Origin: Microbacterium sp. SORGH_AS_1204
GTDB lineage: Bacteria > Actinomycetota > Actinomycetes > Actinomycetales > Microbacteriaceae
Reading direction: 5' to 3'
DNA: 64,000 nucleotides
Assembly (NCBI RefSeq): GCF_030818935.1
Contig: NZ_JAUTBD010000001.1
Location: forward strand, 3,224,001-3,288,000
How positions within the stretch are numbered: position 1 is the first letter of the stretch; each line of letters starts with the position of its first letter. This document shows, piece by piece, positions 17,104 to 25,238 of this stretch. The notes below the pieces were generated by a model. It did not search any database, had not been told where the DNA came from, and worked only from the letters and a program-made list of their open reading frames with translations. Both the position numbers and the translations under genes were made by a program.

Positions 17104-18375
17104 GTGAGAATCCTCGTCCTCGGTTCGGGCGCGCGCGAGCACGCCATCATCCTCGCCCTCCGCAGCGAAGCGGAGACGCACGCGATCTTCGCCGCCCCCG
17201 GCAACGCCGGCATTGCCCGCGAGGCCCACCTGGTCGACCTCGACCCGCTCGACCCGACCGCCGTGCTCGAATTCGCCAAGGCCGAGGCCGTCGACCTGGT
17301 CGTCGTCGGCCCCGAAGCCCCGCTGGTCGCCGGCGTCGCCGACCCGCTGCGCGCCCACGGCATCCCCGTGTTCGGTCCGGGCAAGGCGGCGGCCCAGCTC
17401 GAAGGCTCCAAGACGTACGCAAAACGGATCATGGATGCCGCGGGCGTCCCCACCGGACGCTCCGCGCGCGCGCACGACGTGGCATCCGTCGAGGAGGCGC
17501 TCGACGCCTACGGCGCCCCCTATGTGGTGAAGGCCGACGGCCTGGCGGCGGGCAAGGGCGTCATCGTCACCTCCGACCGCGCCGCCGCGATCGCGCACGC
17601 CGAGACCTATCTGCCGACCGGCGCCGTACTGATCGAGGAGTTCCTCTCGGGCCCCGAGGTGTCACTGTTCTTCCTCAGCGACGGCGACCACGTCGCTCCG
17701 CTGAGCCCCGCGCAGGACTTCAAGCGCCTCCGCGACGGCGACGACGGCCCGAACACCGGCGGCATGGGCGCCTACTCGCCGCTGCCCTGGCTCAGCGAGC
17801 GCTTCGGCGGCGAAGACGAGTTCGTCGCGCAGGTCACGCGCGAGATCGCGGAACCCGTGATCAAGCAGATGGATGCCGAGGGCACCCCGTTCATCGGACT
17901 TCTCTACGCCGGGCTCATCCTCACCGAGCAGGGCGTCAAGGTCATCGAGTTCAACGCCCGTTTCGGCGACCCCGAGACGCAGGTCGTGCTCCCCCGTCTC
18001 GTCGACCCGCTGTCGCGTCTGCTGCTGGCGGCGGCATCCGGCACCCTCGAGGACGAGCCGCGTCCGGCCTTCGCCGACGCCACGGCCGTCACCGTCGTGC
18101 TCGCGAGCGAGGGCTACCCCGAAGCCCCGGTCACCGGCCGCGTTCTCACGGGCATCGACGAGGCCGAAGAGGTCGACGGCGTGCACGTCGCCCACGCCGC
18201 GACGGCGCTGCGCGACGGCCAGCTCGTCGCGACCGGCGGCCGCGTGCTGAGCGTCGTCGCCACCGGCACCACCTTCGCCGAGGCGCGAACCGCCGCGTAC
18301 GCGGGGCTCGATCGCATCGGCCTGGACGGCGGGCAATTCCGCACCGACATCGCCGCCCGGGTAGCGCTGAGCTAG
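17104..18375 (+). CDS. purD: Phosphoribosylamine-glycine ligase
   Basis: A 423-residue GAR synthetase, second step of purine synthesis, with an ATP-grasp fold. It begins [35 protein letters not shown], the ATP-binding [15 protein letters not shown], and [20 protein letters not shown] are standard PurD motifs, and [14 protein letters not shown] carries metal-binding residues. The GTG start at 17104 follows TAGGCT (17092-17097) by 6 bases, indicating a leaderless transcript. It is monocistronic by spacing. Confidence 0.98.
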   Translation: MRILVLGSGAREHAIILALRSEAETHAIFAAPGNAGIAREAHLVDLDPLDPTAVLEFAKAEAVDLVVVGPEAPLVAGVADPLRAHGIPVFGPGKAAAQLEGSKTYAKRIMDAAGVPTGRSARAHDVASVEEALDAYGAPYVVKADGLAAGKGVIVTSDRAAAIAHAETYLPTGAVLIEEFLSGPEVSLFFLSDGDHVAPLSPAQDFKRLRDGDDGPNTGGMGAYSPLPWLSERFGGEDEFVAQVTREIAEPVIKQMDAEGTPFIGLLYAGLILTEQGVKVIEFNARFGDPETQVVLPRLVDPLSRLLLAAASGTLEDEPRPAFADATAVTVVLASEGYPEAPVTGRVLTGIDEAEEVDGVHVAHAATALRDGQLVATGGRVLSVVATGTTFAEARTAAYAGLDRIGLDGGQFRTDIAARVALS

Positions 18376-18544
18376 TCGCTGCGTCGCCCCGGGCTCGCGC
18401 GGTGGTGGACCCGGCCTCGTCCTCGGAGCGGCCTCCCGCGGCCCCGGCAACCACGCCCCCGCACCGCGCACCCCGCGAAGCCCCGGCTCCCCCGGCATCC
18501 CCGCCCCTGGCCCCACCCCCGCTCGCGCCGCTAACGTGGCGGCC

Positions 18545-18886
18545 ATGGTCGACAGGGATGCCATGGCACGCGGCCGCGAGGTGTTCGACTCGACCGCGGC
18601 GCGTGCGTGCGCGCTGCCCGGCGTCGACATCGGCCGGATGTTCGGGACCGAAGGCCTGCGGATCCGCGGGAAGGTCTTCGCGTTCGTGGTGCACAACGGG
18701 TCCCTCGTGGTGAAGCTGCATGAGCGACGGGTCGGCGAGCTGATCGGCGAGGGCGTCGGCGCCCCCATGGTCATGCGCGGCAGGCCGATGCGCGAGTGGG
18801 CGGAGATCCCGCTCGACGCCGGGGCGGACCGCTGGATGCAGCTCATCGACGAGGCGCGCCTCTTCGTCGACTCGATCACGCCGTAG
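18545..18886 (+). CDS. TfoX N-terminal domain protein
   Basis: A 113-residue protein matching the TfoX/Sxy N-terminal domain: GRMFGTEGLRIRGKVFAFV, then SLVVKLHERRVGELI and GRPMREWAEIPL, ending in a helix (WMQLIDEARLFVDS). In proteobacteria TfoX links to competence, but these short actinobacterial forms have no known role. ATG 18545 is preferred over GTG 18536 because TAACGT (18532-18537) lies 7 bases upstream of the ATG, in leaderless position. The next gene starts 9 bases after the stop. Confidence 0.83.
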   Translation: MVDRDAMARGREVFDSTAARACALPGVDIGRMFGTEGLRIRGKVFAFVVHNGSLVVKLHERRVGELIGEGVGAPMVMRGRPMREWAEIPLDAGADRWMQLIDEARLFVDSITP

Positions 18887-18895
18887 CCTCGACCG

Positions 18896-19492
18896 GTGCC
18901 GACCGCCACCGCTGCGTACGACGCGCGAGCCGCCGAGTACATCGACCTGCTCGGGTCGATGGATGCCGTCCACCCCTCCGATCGCCAGCTCGTCGACACG
19001 TGGGCGTCGACCCTCACCGGGCCGGTCCTCGACGCGGGATGCGGACCGGGCCACTGGACCGCTCACCTGGCCGCTCGGGGCCTCGACGCGCGCGGCGTCG
19101 ACCTCGTGCCGCGGTTCATCGCGCATGCGACGGCGGCGTATCCCGGCATCCCCTTCCGCCTCGGCAGCATCGACGATCTCGAGGAGACACCCGCATCACT
19201 CGGCGGCATCCTGTCGTGGTTCTCGACCATCCATCACGACCCGGCCTCGATCGAGACACCGCTCCGCGAGTTCGCCCGCGTTGTCCGGCCGGGCGGCGCT
19301 CTGCTGGTCGGCTTCTTCACGGGGTCGGAGGTGGAGGCGTTCGACCACGCCGTCACCGAGGCCTATCGGTGGCCGGTCGCGGACCTGCGACGGCGAGTGG
19401 ATGCCGCGGGCTTCGACGTCGTCGAGACGCATACGCGCGAGACGCGCGGCGCGCGACCCGTCGGCGCACTGGTGTGCGTGCGCCGGGAGTGA
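18896..19492 (+). CDS. Class I SAM-dependent methyltransferase
   Basis: A 198-residue protein with the methyltransferase motif I GPVLDAGCGPGHWTAHLA, motif II-like ARGVDLVPRFIAHA, a GILSWFSTIHH segment in the motif IV position, and LREFARVVRPGGALLVGF as the post-IV motif. The substrate is not predictable. The GTG start at 18896 follows TAGCCT (18884-18889) by 6 bases; this hexamer overlaps the stop codon of the TfoX-like gene, so it may have its own leaderless promoter as well as readthrough. Confidence 0.9.
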   Translation: MPTATAAYDARAAEYIDLLGSMDAVHPSDRQLVDTWASTLTGPVLDAGCGPGHWTAHLAARGLDARGVDLVPRFIAHATAAYPGIPFRLGSIDDLEETPASLGGILSWFSTIHHDPASIETPLREFARVVRPGGALLVGFFTGSEVEAFDHAVTEAYRWPVADLRRRVDAAGFDVVETHTRETRGARPVGALVCVRRE

Positions 19493-19539
19493 CGGCGGCA
19501 GGGACCCCCGTCCGGAATGGAGGCCTCCAAGCCCGGATG

Positions 19540-20826
19540 TCAGCCAGAAACCGCCAGCACCGCCTCGATGTCGTCGACCAGGCCGGCGGCCCCCGGCGCG
19601 GCGGCGATGGCGTCGCCGATGCGTCGCGCCCTGGTGCGGTAACCCGGATCGGCGAGGATGCGCTGGACGGCCGAGCGCACGGCATCCGGAGTCGGGCGTC
19701 CGGTGCGCAGGTTCACCCCGACGCGGGCGTGCTGCACGCGGGCGGAGGTCTCGACCTTGTCCTCCGAGTCGCCGGCGATGACGATCGGCACCCCGTGGCG
19801 CATCGCGTGATGCAACCCGCCGTAGCCGCCGTTGGTCACGAGCACGCTGGTGCGGGCCAGGAGGTCGTCGTACGGCAGGTAGGCGGCGGCGAACGCGTTC
19901 GCGGGGAGGATCGGCAGCGTGTCGACGGGACGCCCGCCCGTCGTCACCGCGACCTGCACGGGCAGGTCGGCCAGGGCGATGAGAGTCGGTTCGATCACCT
20001 CGCTGTAGTCGGTGTTGGCGACCGTGCCTTGCGTGACGTGAACGAGAGGGAGGGCGGGGTCGAGGTCGTCGAACCAGGCCGGCGCGGGGGTGGGGTGCGC
20101 AGCGGCGGTGGCCATCGGCCCGTAGAAGCGCAGGTGGGCGGGTGCGTCGCTGCGGCGGTACTCGAACTCCGCGACCGTAAACTGCGCGAGCAGGTCGCTG
20201 CGTGACAGGGCATCCATGAAGAACGCGCCGTCGAGCGGTGGCGCCCCCACCCCGATGAGGAACTCGTCGAGCGAGCGGTGCACCGGCCGCAGCACGGCTT
20301 TCGCCGTGACGCCCAGGATGCGGTTGCGCAGCCGGTTGAGCACGGGTGTGGCGAGCGGGGTGATGCCGAGCCCGTAGGGTGCCGTGTCGCGGCTGGAGAA
20401 CCCGGCGGGGCCGATGCCGCACAGGACCGTCAGCGGACGTTCGGCCCGGTGGCGCGCGAACAGCGTCTGCACGCCGAGGAAGGTCATGTCATGCAGAACG
20501 ACGTCGGCGGGCTCGTGACGCAGGATCTCGTCGAGCGCGATCGCCGCCGGCGCGGCGGGGTCGACGAACGCCCGTTCGACCCCACGGTTGATGGTGGCCA
20601 GGCCGCGGTCGCGCTCGTCGTCGCCCGCGCCGATCCCGTCGAGCGTGTCGGCCTCGGGCGGAAGCGGAAGGAAAGGGATGCCGGCATCCTGAACCATCCG
20701 TCGATAGCGGGCGCCGGTGAGCATCCGCACCCGCCATCCGCGTCGCTGGAGCTCTGTCGCGACGACGAGGAGAGGGCCGACGTGGCCGACGGCGGGCATG
20801 CTGCAGAGCAGGGCGGATCGGGTCAT
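19540..20826 (-). CDS. GT1 (UGT/MGT-like) glycosyltransferase
   Basis: A 428-residue GT-B enzyme of family 1. The N-terminal domain opens ALLCSMPAVGHVGPLLVVATEL, typical of enzymes acting on lipophilic acceptors; the C-terminal donor-binding domain has LVHVTQGTVAN, AAYLPYDDLLARTSVLVTNG and GGLHHAMRHGVPIVI, close to the macrolide/flavonoid GT signature. Likely acceptors are small hydrophobic molecules such as antibiotics or pigments, so self-protection or detoxification is plausible. It lies 49 bases downstream of the TetR gene on the same strand, within one operon. Confidence 0.92.
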   Translation of the reverse strand: MTRSALLCSMPAVGHVGPLLVVATELQRRGWRVRMLTGARYRRMVQDAGIPFLPLPPEADTLDGIGAGDDERDRGLATINRGVERAFVDPAAPAAIALDEILRHEPADVVLHDMTFLGVQTLFARHRAERPLTVLCGIGPAGFSSRDTAPYGLGITPLATPVLNRLRNRILGVTAKAVLRPVHRSLDEFLIGVGAPPLDGAFFMDALSRSDLLAQFTVAEFEYRRSDAPAHLRFYGPMATAAAHPTPAPAWFDDLDPALPLVHVTQGTVANTDYSEVIEPTLIALADLPVQVAVTTGGRPVDTLPILPANAFAAAYLPYDDLLARTSVLVTNGGYGGLHHAMRHGVPIVIAGDSEDKVETSARVQHARVGVNLRTGRPTPDAVRSAVQRILADPGYRTRARRIGDAIAAAPGAAGLVDDIEAVLAVSG

Positions 20827-20875
20827 GTCTTCTGTCTTTCGGGGAGGAGGCCCTCCGCCGGGCGACGGAGGACGA

Positions 20876-21505
20876 CTACGCGAGATTGTCGGAGAGGCGG
20901 ATCAGCTGGGCCGTGAGCCACGACCGGTAGGCGTCGACGGGCCACCCGCGGGCGACGGTGAAGTGCGTCCAGGGGTCGGGTCCGGTGATGAGCCCCAGGA
21001 CATCGGCCGCGAGAGCGACCTGGTCGACGCGGATGCGGTCGCGCTGCAGGAACCAGCCGGCCGCGATGGTCATGTCGCGGTGGCGGCGCTGCTCGAGATC
21101 TTCGTAAGCCGCGCGCACCTCCTCGTCACTGTCGGCGGCGGCGAGCATGGCCCGCACGATGGCGGCGGAGCGGTGATTCGCGTCGATGAGGAACTCGACG
21201 TATCGCGCGATGGCCGTGTCGGTGTCGGACTCGCCCATGATCGCGACGAGTTCGGGCCGCTCCGCGAGGGAATGCCGTCCCTCATCGCCCGCGAACGTGC
21301 GCTCGAAAGCGGCGATCAGCAGCGAGTGCTTGGGGCCGTTGAGGTGCACCGTCGGAACCGACACCCCCGCCTCGGCGGCGATCGCCTTGATCGAGGTGGC
21401 CACGTATCCGTCGCGGATGAACAGACGGGCCGCCGCATCGACGATGTTCGCGCGGGTGGCGGCGGCATCCGCCTGCCGCCGGGGGGAGTGATAGCTGCGG
21501 GGCAC
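20876..21505 (-). CDS. TetR/AcrR family regulator
   Basis: A 209-residue regulator. The DNA-binding domain at about residues 14-60 reads TRANIVDAAARLFIRDGYVA, TSIKAIAAEAGVSVPTVH, with NGPKHSLLIAAF completing the domain. The rest is a helical ligand domain. It is flanked on the same strand by a membrane protein (11 bases upstream) and the GT1 gene, and the palindrome upstream of the membrane protein gene is its best candidate operator. The ligand may be the acceptor of the glycosyltransferase. Confidence 0.92.
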   Translation of the reverse strand: MPRSYHSPRRQADAAATRANIVDAAARLFIRDGYVATSIKAIAAEAGVSVPTVHLNGPKHSLLIAAFERTFAGDEGRHSLAERPELVAIMGESDTDTAIARYVEFLIDANHRSAAIVRAMLAAADSDEEVRAAYEDLEQRRHRDMTIAAGWFLQRDRIRVDQVALAADVLGLITGPDPWTHFTVARGWPVDAYRSWLTAQLIRLSDNLA

Positions 21506-21515
21506 GTCGCAAACG

Positions 21516-22163
21516 CTACTTCGCGGCGCTGAGGGTCGCCCGCGCGATGAGGATGCCCGCGACGATCTGCGCCCCGGTCGAAACGAAGTACATGACGTCG
21601 GTCAGCACCCCGTTCGAGGGATCGGAGACGACGGCGCCGAGGGCGAAGCCGACGAGCGAGAGGACGAGGATCGCCCAGCGCGCAGCGCCGCGAAGCACCC
21701 CCGCCCGGGCGATGACGACGCCGCCGAACACGAGCAGCATGCCCTGCACGGCACTCACGCCGAGCACGAAGGCCATCGCGCCGACGCCGGGCGTCGCGGT
21801 CGGCATGAGGTAGGTCACGACGAGGTAGAGGCTGTGGTTGGCGAGCAGGAACGCGCCGAAACCGAGCAGCGCGAGCTTGCCGACGAGCGACGAGCCGACG
21901 GCGCCATGGCCATCACCGCGCCCGAGGGCGAGGGGGAACATCGCGGCGATCTGGGCGAGCACGCTGCCGAGGAACAGCACCCAGAAGGCGGTCGCCGGCC
22001 CCGGATCGGTCGCCACGTCGGCGCCGACCTCGAGGGCGGTGGCGCCGGTGAGCATGACCCCTCCGGCGAGGATCAGGATGCCGGCGGTGCGGGGCCAGGA
22101 CGCGGCGGCGGGGTGCGCGGCGATCGGGGCGGAACGGCGCGGGGCGGTAGCGGTGGCGGTCAA
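21516..22163 (-). CDS. Six-helix integral membrane protein of unknown function
   Basis: A 215-residue protein with about six hydrophobic segments (for example TAGILILAGGVMLTGATALE, AFWVLFLGSVLAQIAAMFPL, MAFVLGVSAVQGMLLVFGG). The charged N-terminal 25 residues are likely cytoplasmic. I recognise no catalytic or transport motif. It is the first gene of the operon with TetR and GT1, directly behind an AT-rich promoter-operator, so it is probably induced with them. Confidence 0.8.
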   Translation of the reverse strand: MTATATAPRRSAPIAAHPAAASWPRTAGILILAGGVMLTGATALEVGADVATDPGPATAFWVLFLGSVLAQIAAMFPLALGRGDGHGAVGSSLVGKLALLGFGAFLLANHSLYLVVTYLMPTATPGVGAMAFVLGVSAVQGMLLVFGGVVIARAGVLRGAARWAILVLSLVGFALGAVVSDPSNGVLTDVMYFVSTGAQIVAGILIARATLSAAK

Positions 22164-22220
22164 GGTCGGCTCCTTCTGTCGTCGGGCGGGAGTGGACGAC
22201 CGTGTCGCGGCATCCGTTCT

Positions 22221-22253
22221 CTATTTTGACTATAGCGCCGTATAAGTCAATAG
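22221..22253 (-). promoter_or_regulatory. AT-rich promoter with palindromic operator of the TetR operon
   Basis: Plus-strand arms TTGACTATA (22226-22234) and TATAAGTCAA (22241-22250) form an imperfect inverted repeat around GCGCCG, extended by CTAT/ATAG outside. Read on the minus strand it contains TTGACT and TATAGT elements. It is a marked AT island and lies about 60 bases before the start of the membrane protein gene. The TetR regulator of the operon is the probable binder. Confidence 0.62.
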
Positions 22254-22326
22254 TTTGGCCCCGCGCCTGCGGGGAACGACGAACGCCGCCGCCCCTCGAC
22301 GGGACGACGGCGTTCTCGAGTCGTTG

Positions 22327-23895
22327 CTACTCGCCCGCCGCTGCCGGCGCGGCCTGCGCCTGCGCCGGAGCCGCGTCACGCGGAGACCCGTGGGGGCGGA
22401 TCACCGAGGGGCGCCGCATGAACAGCACGGCCACGAGACCCACGACGATCACGGCCACCGGGAGCAGCAGCGACTGCCCCATCGCCTGCGAGAAGCCCTG
22501 CACCACCTGCGGCGGCAGCGAACCCCCGCCGAAGCTCGCCGACGCGTCGGCGGCACCCGGCAGGTTCGCCTCGAGCCGGGCCTGCATGAACGCGGCGATG
22601 GATGCCGAGCCGATGACCGAGCCGACGGTGCGGGTCGTGTTGTAGATGCCCGCACCGGCGCCGGCCTGGCGCGGCGGCAGGTTGCGCGTCGCGGTGGTGG
22701 CCAGCGGCCCCCACATGCCGGCGTTTCCGACACCCATGAGCGCCGAGGGGATGAGGAACGCCCAGATGGGCGCGTCGTTGAGGATCAGGGCGACGTAGAT
22801 GCCCAGGGAGCCCGCGACCAGCAGCAGCCCCGGCACGAGGAGGAAACGCGGATCGGTGCGGTCGAGCAGCTTACCGGCGAAGGGCGCGAGCACACCCGAC
22901 AGGATGGCGAGCGGCACGAGCAGCAGCGCCGCCTCAGTGGGCGTGAGGCCGCGCGCGAGCTGCAGGTAGAACATCTGCGGCAACGCCATGCTCGTCACGG
23001 TGAAGCCGACCGCGGCGATCGCGAGGTTCGCGACCGAGAAGTTGCGATCACGGAACAGCTCGAGCGGCACCAGCGGTTCGCCCGTGCGGCGCTGGGTCCA
23101 GATGAACACGCCCATCACCACGACACCGGCGGCGACCATGAGCCAGATCCACGCCGCCCAGGCGTAGTGCTCGCCCTCCTGCAGGCCGAACACGATGAGG
23201 AACAGGCCGATGGCGCTCAACACGACACCGAGGATGTCGAACTTGTGCGCGGTGCGGGGCAGCTGCGGCACGAGGATGAGCGCCGCGATGAATCCGATGA
23301 CACCCACGGGGATGTTGATGAAGAAGATCCACTCCCAGCCGAGGCCGTCGACGAGCAGGCCGCCCGCGAGGGGCCCCACCAGCACGGCCACGCCGGCGGT
23401 CGCTCCCCAGAGGCCCATTGCAGCCCCTCGGCGCTGCGGCGGGAACGTGCGGGTGATGACGGCCATGGTCTGCGGGGTGACCAGAGCGGCACCCAGGCCC
23501 TGCACGGCGCGGGCGACGATGAGCATCTCGAGCGACGACGACAGGCCGCACGCGAGGGAGGCGAGGGTGAAGAGCGCCAGACCCGCGAGGTAGACGTTCT
23601 TCGGGCCGAAGCGGTCGCCGAGCCGGCCGGTGATGAGCAGGGGCACGGCGTACGTCAGCAGGTAGGCGCTGGTGACCCACACGACGTTGTCGAGGTTGTT
23701 GGTGTTCGGGTCGAGCGCGGCCTTGATGGCGGGGTTGGCGACCGAGACGATCGTGGTGTCGACCAGGATCATGAAGAACCCGATGACCAGCGCCCAGAGG
23801 GCGGGCCAGGGGCTCTTGGCGGGGGTCGTGAACGATCCGGTGCGGATCGACCCGGAGGACGGGGATGCCGCGGAGGCGGCGCGGGAATCGGTCAT
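22327..23895 (-). CDS. MFS drug efflux transporter, DHA2 (EmrB/QacA) type
   Basis: A 522-residue transporter with about 14 predicted membrane helices, the DHA2 layout. Family motifs include MILVDTTIVSVANPAIKAAL in helix 1 with the Asp, LLITGRLGDRFGPKNVYLAG as motif A, and AVQGLGAALVTPQTMAVITR with motif C following. The C-terminus is Ala/Pro-rich and probably disordered. ATG 23895 overlaps the PadR stop (ATGA), so regulator and pump are coupled, the usual LmrR-like arrangement for multidrug resistance. Confidence 0.95.
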   Translation of the reverse strand: MTDSRAASAASPSSGSIRTGSFTTPAKSPWPALWALVIGFFMILVDTTIVSVANPAIKAALDPNTNNLDNVVWVTSAYLLTYAVPLLITGRLGDRFGPKNVYLAGLALFTLASLACGLSSSLEMLIVARAVQGLGAALVTPQTMAVITRTFPPQRRGAAMGLWGATAGVAVLVGPLAGGLLVDGLGWEWIFFINIPVGVIGFIAALILVPQLPRTAHKFDILGVVLSAIGLFLIVFGLQEGEHYAWAAWIWLMVAAGVVVMGVFIWTQRRTGEPLVPLELFRDRNFSVANLAIAAVGFTVTSMALPQMFYLQLARGLTPTEAALLLVPLAILSGVLAPFAGKLLDRTDPRFLLVPGLLLVAGSLGIYVALILNDAPIWAFLIPSALMGVGNAGMWGPLATTATRNLPPRQAGAGAGIYNTTRTVGSVIGSASIAAFMQARLEANLPGAADASASFGGGSLPPQVVQGFSQAMGQSLLLPVAVIVVGLVAVLFMRRPSVIRPHGSPRDAAPAQAQAAPAAAGE

Positions 23896-24515
23896 GGGGT
23901 GGTCTCCTTTGAGACGCGATGCTTCTTCTGGATGTGTTCGGGAATCTCGGCGATGCCCCAGGGCAGCGACCGATCGACGAGACGCGCGCGCAGGGAGTCC
24001 TGGCACGCGAGTTCGGCGTCGAGCAGCGCGGCTTGGCGTTGCAGCTCGACGAGGAATTGCTCGGGGGTTCCGCGCGCGGTCGCGACTTCGAGCCCCGTGC
24101 GGTGCTCGTCGATCGACGCGGTGAGGAGCGCGCGGCGCTGGTCGAGCAGGGCGACGACCTCGTCGCGCTCGAGGTTGTGAGCCTCGGAGAGGGCGACGCG
24201 GAACTCGCTCGCCCGGTCGATCCGGGGAAGCTCGGCGCGTACCCACTTCTCGACGGCCCGGTCGCCGGCAGGCAGCACGGTGTACGTGGTCCGCTCGGGG
24301 CGGTTGCCCTCCCGGTCGACACCGACCTCGGCGAGCAGACCGTGGCGTTCCAGCCGGGCCACCGTGTGGTAGATCGTGCCCTTCTGCAGGGGGACGAGGC
24401 GATCGTCGCGCCGCTCTTTGAGCAGGCGCATGAGCTCATAGGGGTGCATGTCGCCCTCGCGGAGGGTGGCGAGAATCATGACGGCGAGCGGAGTGAGGCG
24501 CGTGCGTTCCGGCAT
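23892..24515 (-). CDS. PadR family regulator of the efflux pump
   Basis: A 207-residue PadR protein with winged helix TPLAVMILATLREGDMHPYE, KGTIYHTVARLERHGLLAEV and TTYTVLPAGDR, plus a PadR C-terminal (vir_act_alpha_C) region of about 90 residues. It precedes and overlaps the DHA2 gene, and GAGGAGGA sits just before ATG 24515. A palindrome at 24542 lies in the expected promoter. Likely represses pump expression until a toxic ligand binds. Confidence 0.94.
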   Translation of the reverse strand: MPERTRLTPLAVMILATLREGDMHPYELMRLLKERRDDRLVPLQKGTIYHTVARLERHGLLAEVGVDREGNRPERTTYTVLPAGDRAVEKWVRAELPRIDRASEFRVALSEAHNLERDEVVALLDQRRALLTASIDEHRTGLEVATARGTPEQFLVELQRQAALLDAELACQDSLRARLVDRSLPWGIAEIPEHIQKKHRVSKETTP

Positions 24516-24541
24516 TCGTCCTCCTCATGGTCCGTTTCGAC

Positions 24542-24560
24542 TAGTCCACCTGGACTATAC
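24542..24560 (-). promoter_or_regulatory. PadR operator/promoter for the padR-efflux operon
   Basis: TAGTCCA (24542-24548) and TGGACTA (24551-24557) form a perfect 7-bp inverted repeat with a two-base spacer. On the minus strand the same DNA reads TATAGT as a probable -10 overlapping the operator. It ends 26 bases upstream of the padR start, consistent with autorepression. Confidence 0.72.
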
Positions 24561-24674
24561 GCCCTTCTCGACACGCACCCACCCCGCGCGCGTGGCCGAT
24601 GCCGTTCGCCGACACGGGAATCGTCAGGACGATCGACGCCCGAGCGTCGACGGCGAGGCGGTGCGAACACCACG

Positions 24675-24703
24675 ACGCCCCGCGCCGCAATGGCACGGGG
24701 CGT
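24675..24703 (-). terminator. Stem-loop downstream of the truncated kinase gene
   Basis: ACGCCCCG (24675-24682) pairs with CGGGGCGT (24696-24703) around a 13-base loop. It follows the stop of the minus-strand kinase remnant by 14 bases. No T-run is seen. Confidence 0.55.
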
Positions 24704-24717
24704 CTGTGTGGCGACGA

Positions 24718-25203
24718 TCAATCGCCGACGAGCACCTCGCCCGTCGTACCCGACACGATCAGGTCGGCGCGTGAGCGAGTGGCCTCGATCACGACCGCAT
24801 TGACCCCGTCGACCTCGCGCGCCCAGGCGGCCGCCGCTTCGGGCGTACGCCCGCCCCGGATATGGCGGTCGATCAGTCGCGTCTCGCGTTCCGTCGACGG
24901 TGTCTCGCAGAACCAGACCTCGTCGAGCGCCCCCCGGACTCGCCCCCACGGCTCGTCCTCGACGAGCAGATAGTTCCCCTCCACGACGACGATGCGCGCC
25001 GCCGGTTCGATCGCGATCTCTCCCGCGACCCCCTCGTCGACCTCGCGCCGGAAGCTCGGCGCGTAGACCGTGTGATCCGTCTCGTCTCGCACACGACGCA
25101 GGAGAGCGAGGAACCCCCATCCGTCGAAGGTGTCCAGCGCTCCCTTGCGCTCACGACGATCGAGCCGATCGAGCGAGGCGTTCGCGAGATGGAAACCGTC
25201 CAT
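24718..25203 (-). pseudogene. Nucleoside/nucleotide kinase-like gene lacking its P-loop
   Basis: The 161 residues from MDGFHLANASLDRLDRR onward match the uridine kinase-like NTP-dependent kinase family: a DGFH motif, RIVVVEGNYLLVEDEPW for the second strand, and ETRLIDRHIRGGRTPEAAAA as the lid-type segment. Complete members have about 45-50 more residues at the N-terminus with a Walker A GxxxxGKS. Here the BCCT stop lies only 35 bases upstream, there is no in-frame start before 25203, and no P-loop can be encoded. The product would not bind ATP normally, so the gene is probably broken by a 5' deletion. Confidence 0.74.
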
Positions 25204-25238
25204 CGGAAGCGCCGCGGCCCCACCGCCGCGGCGCTCGT

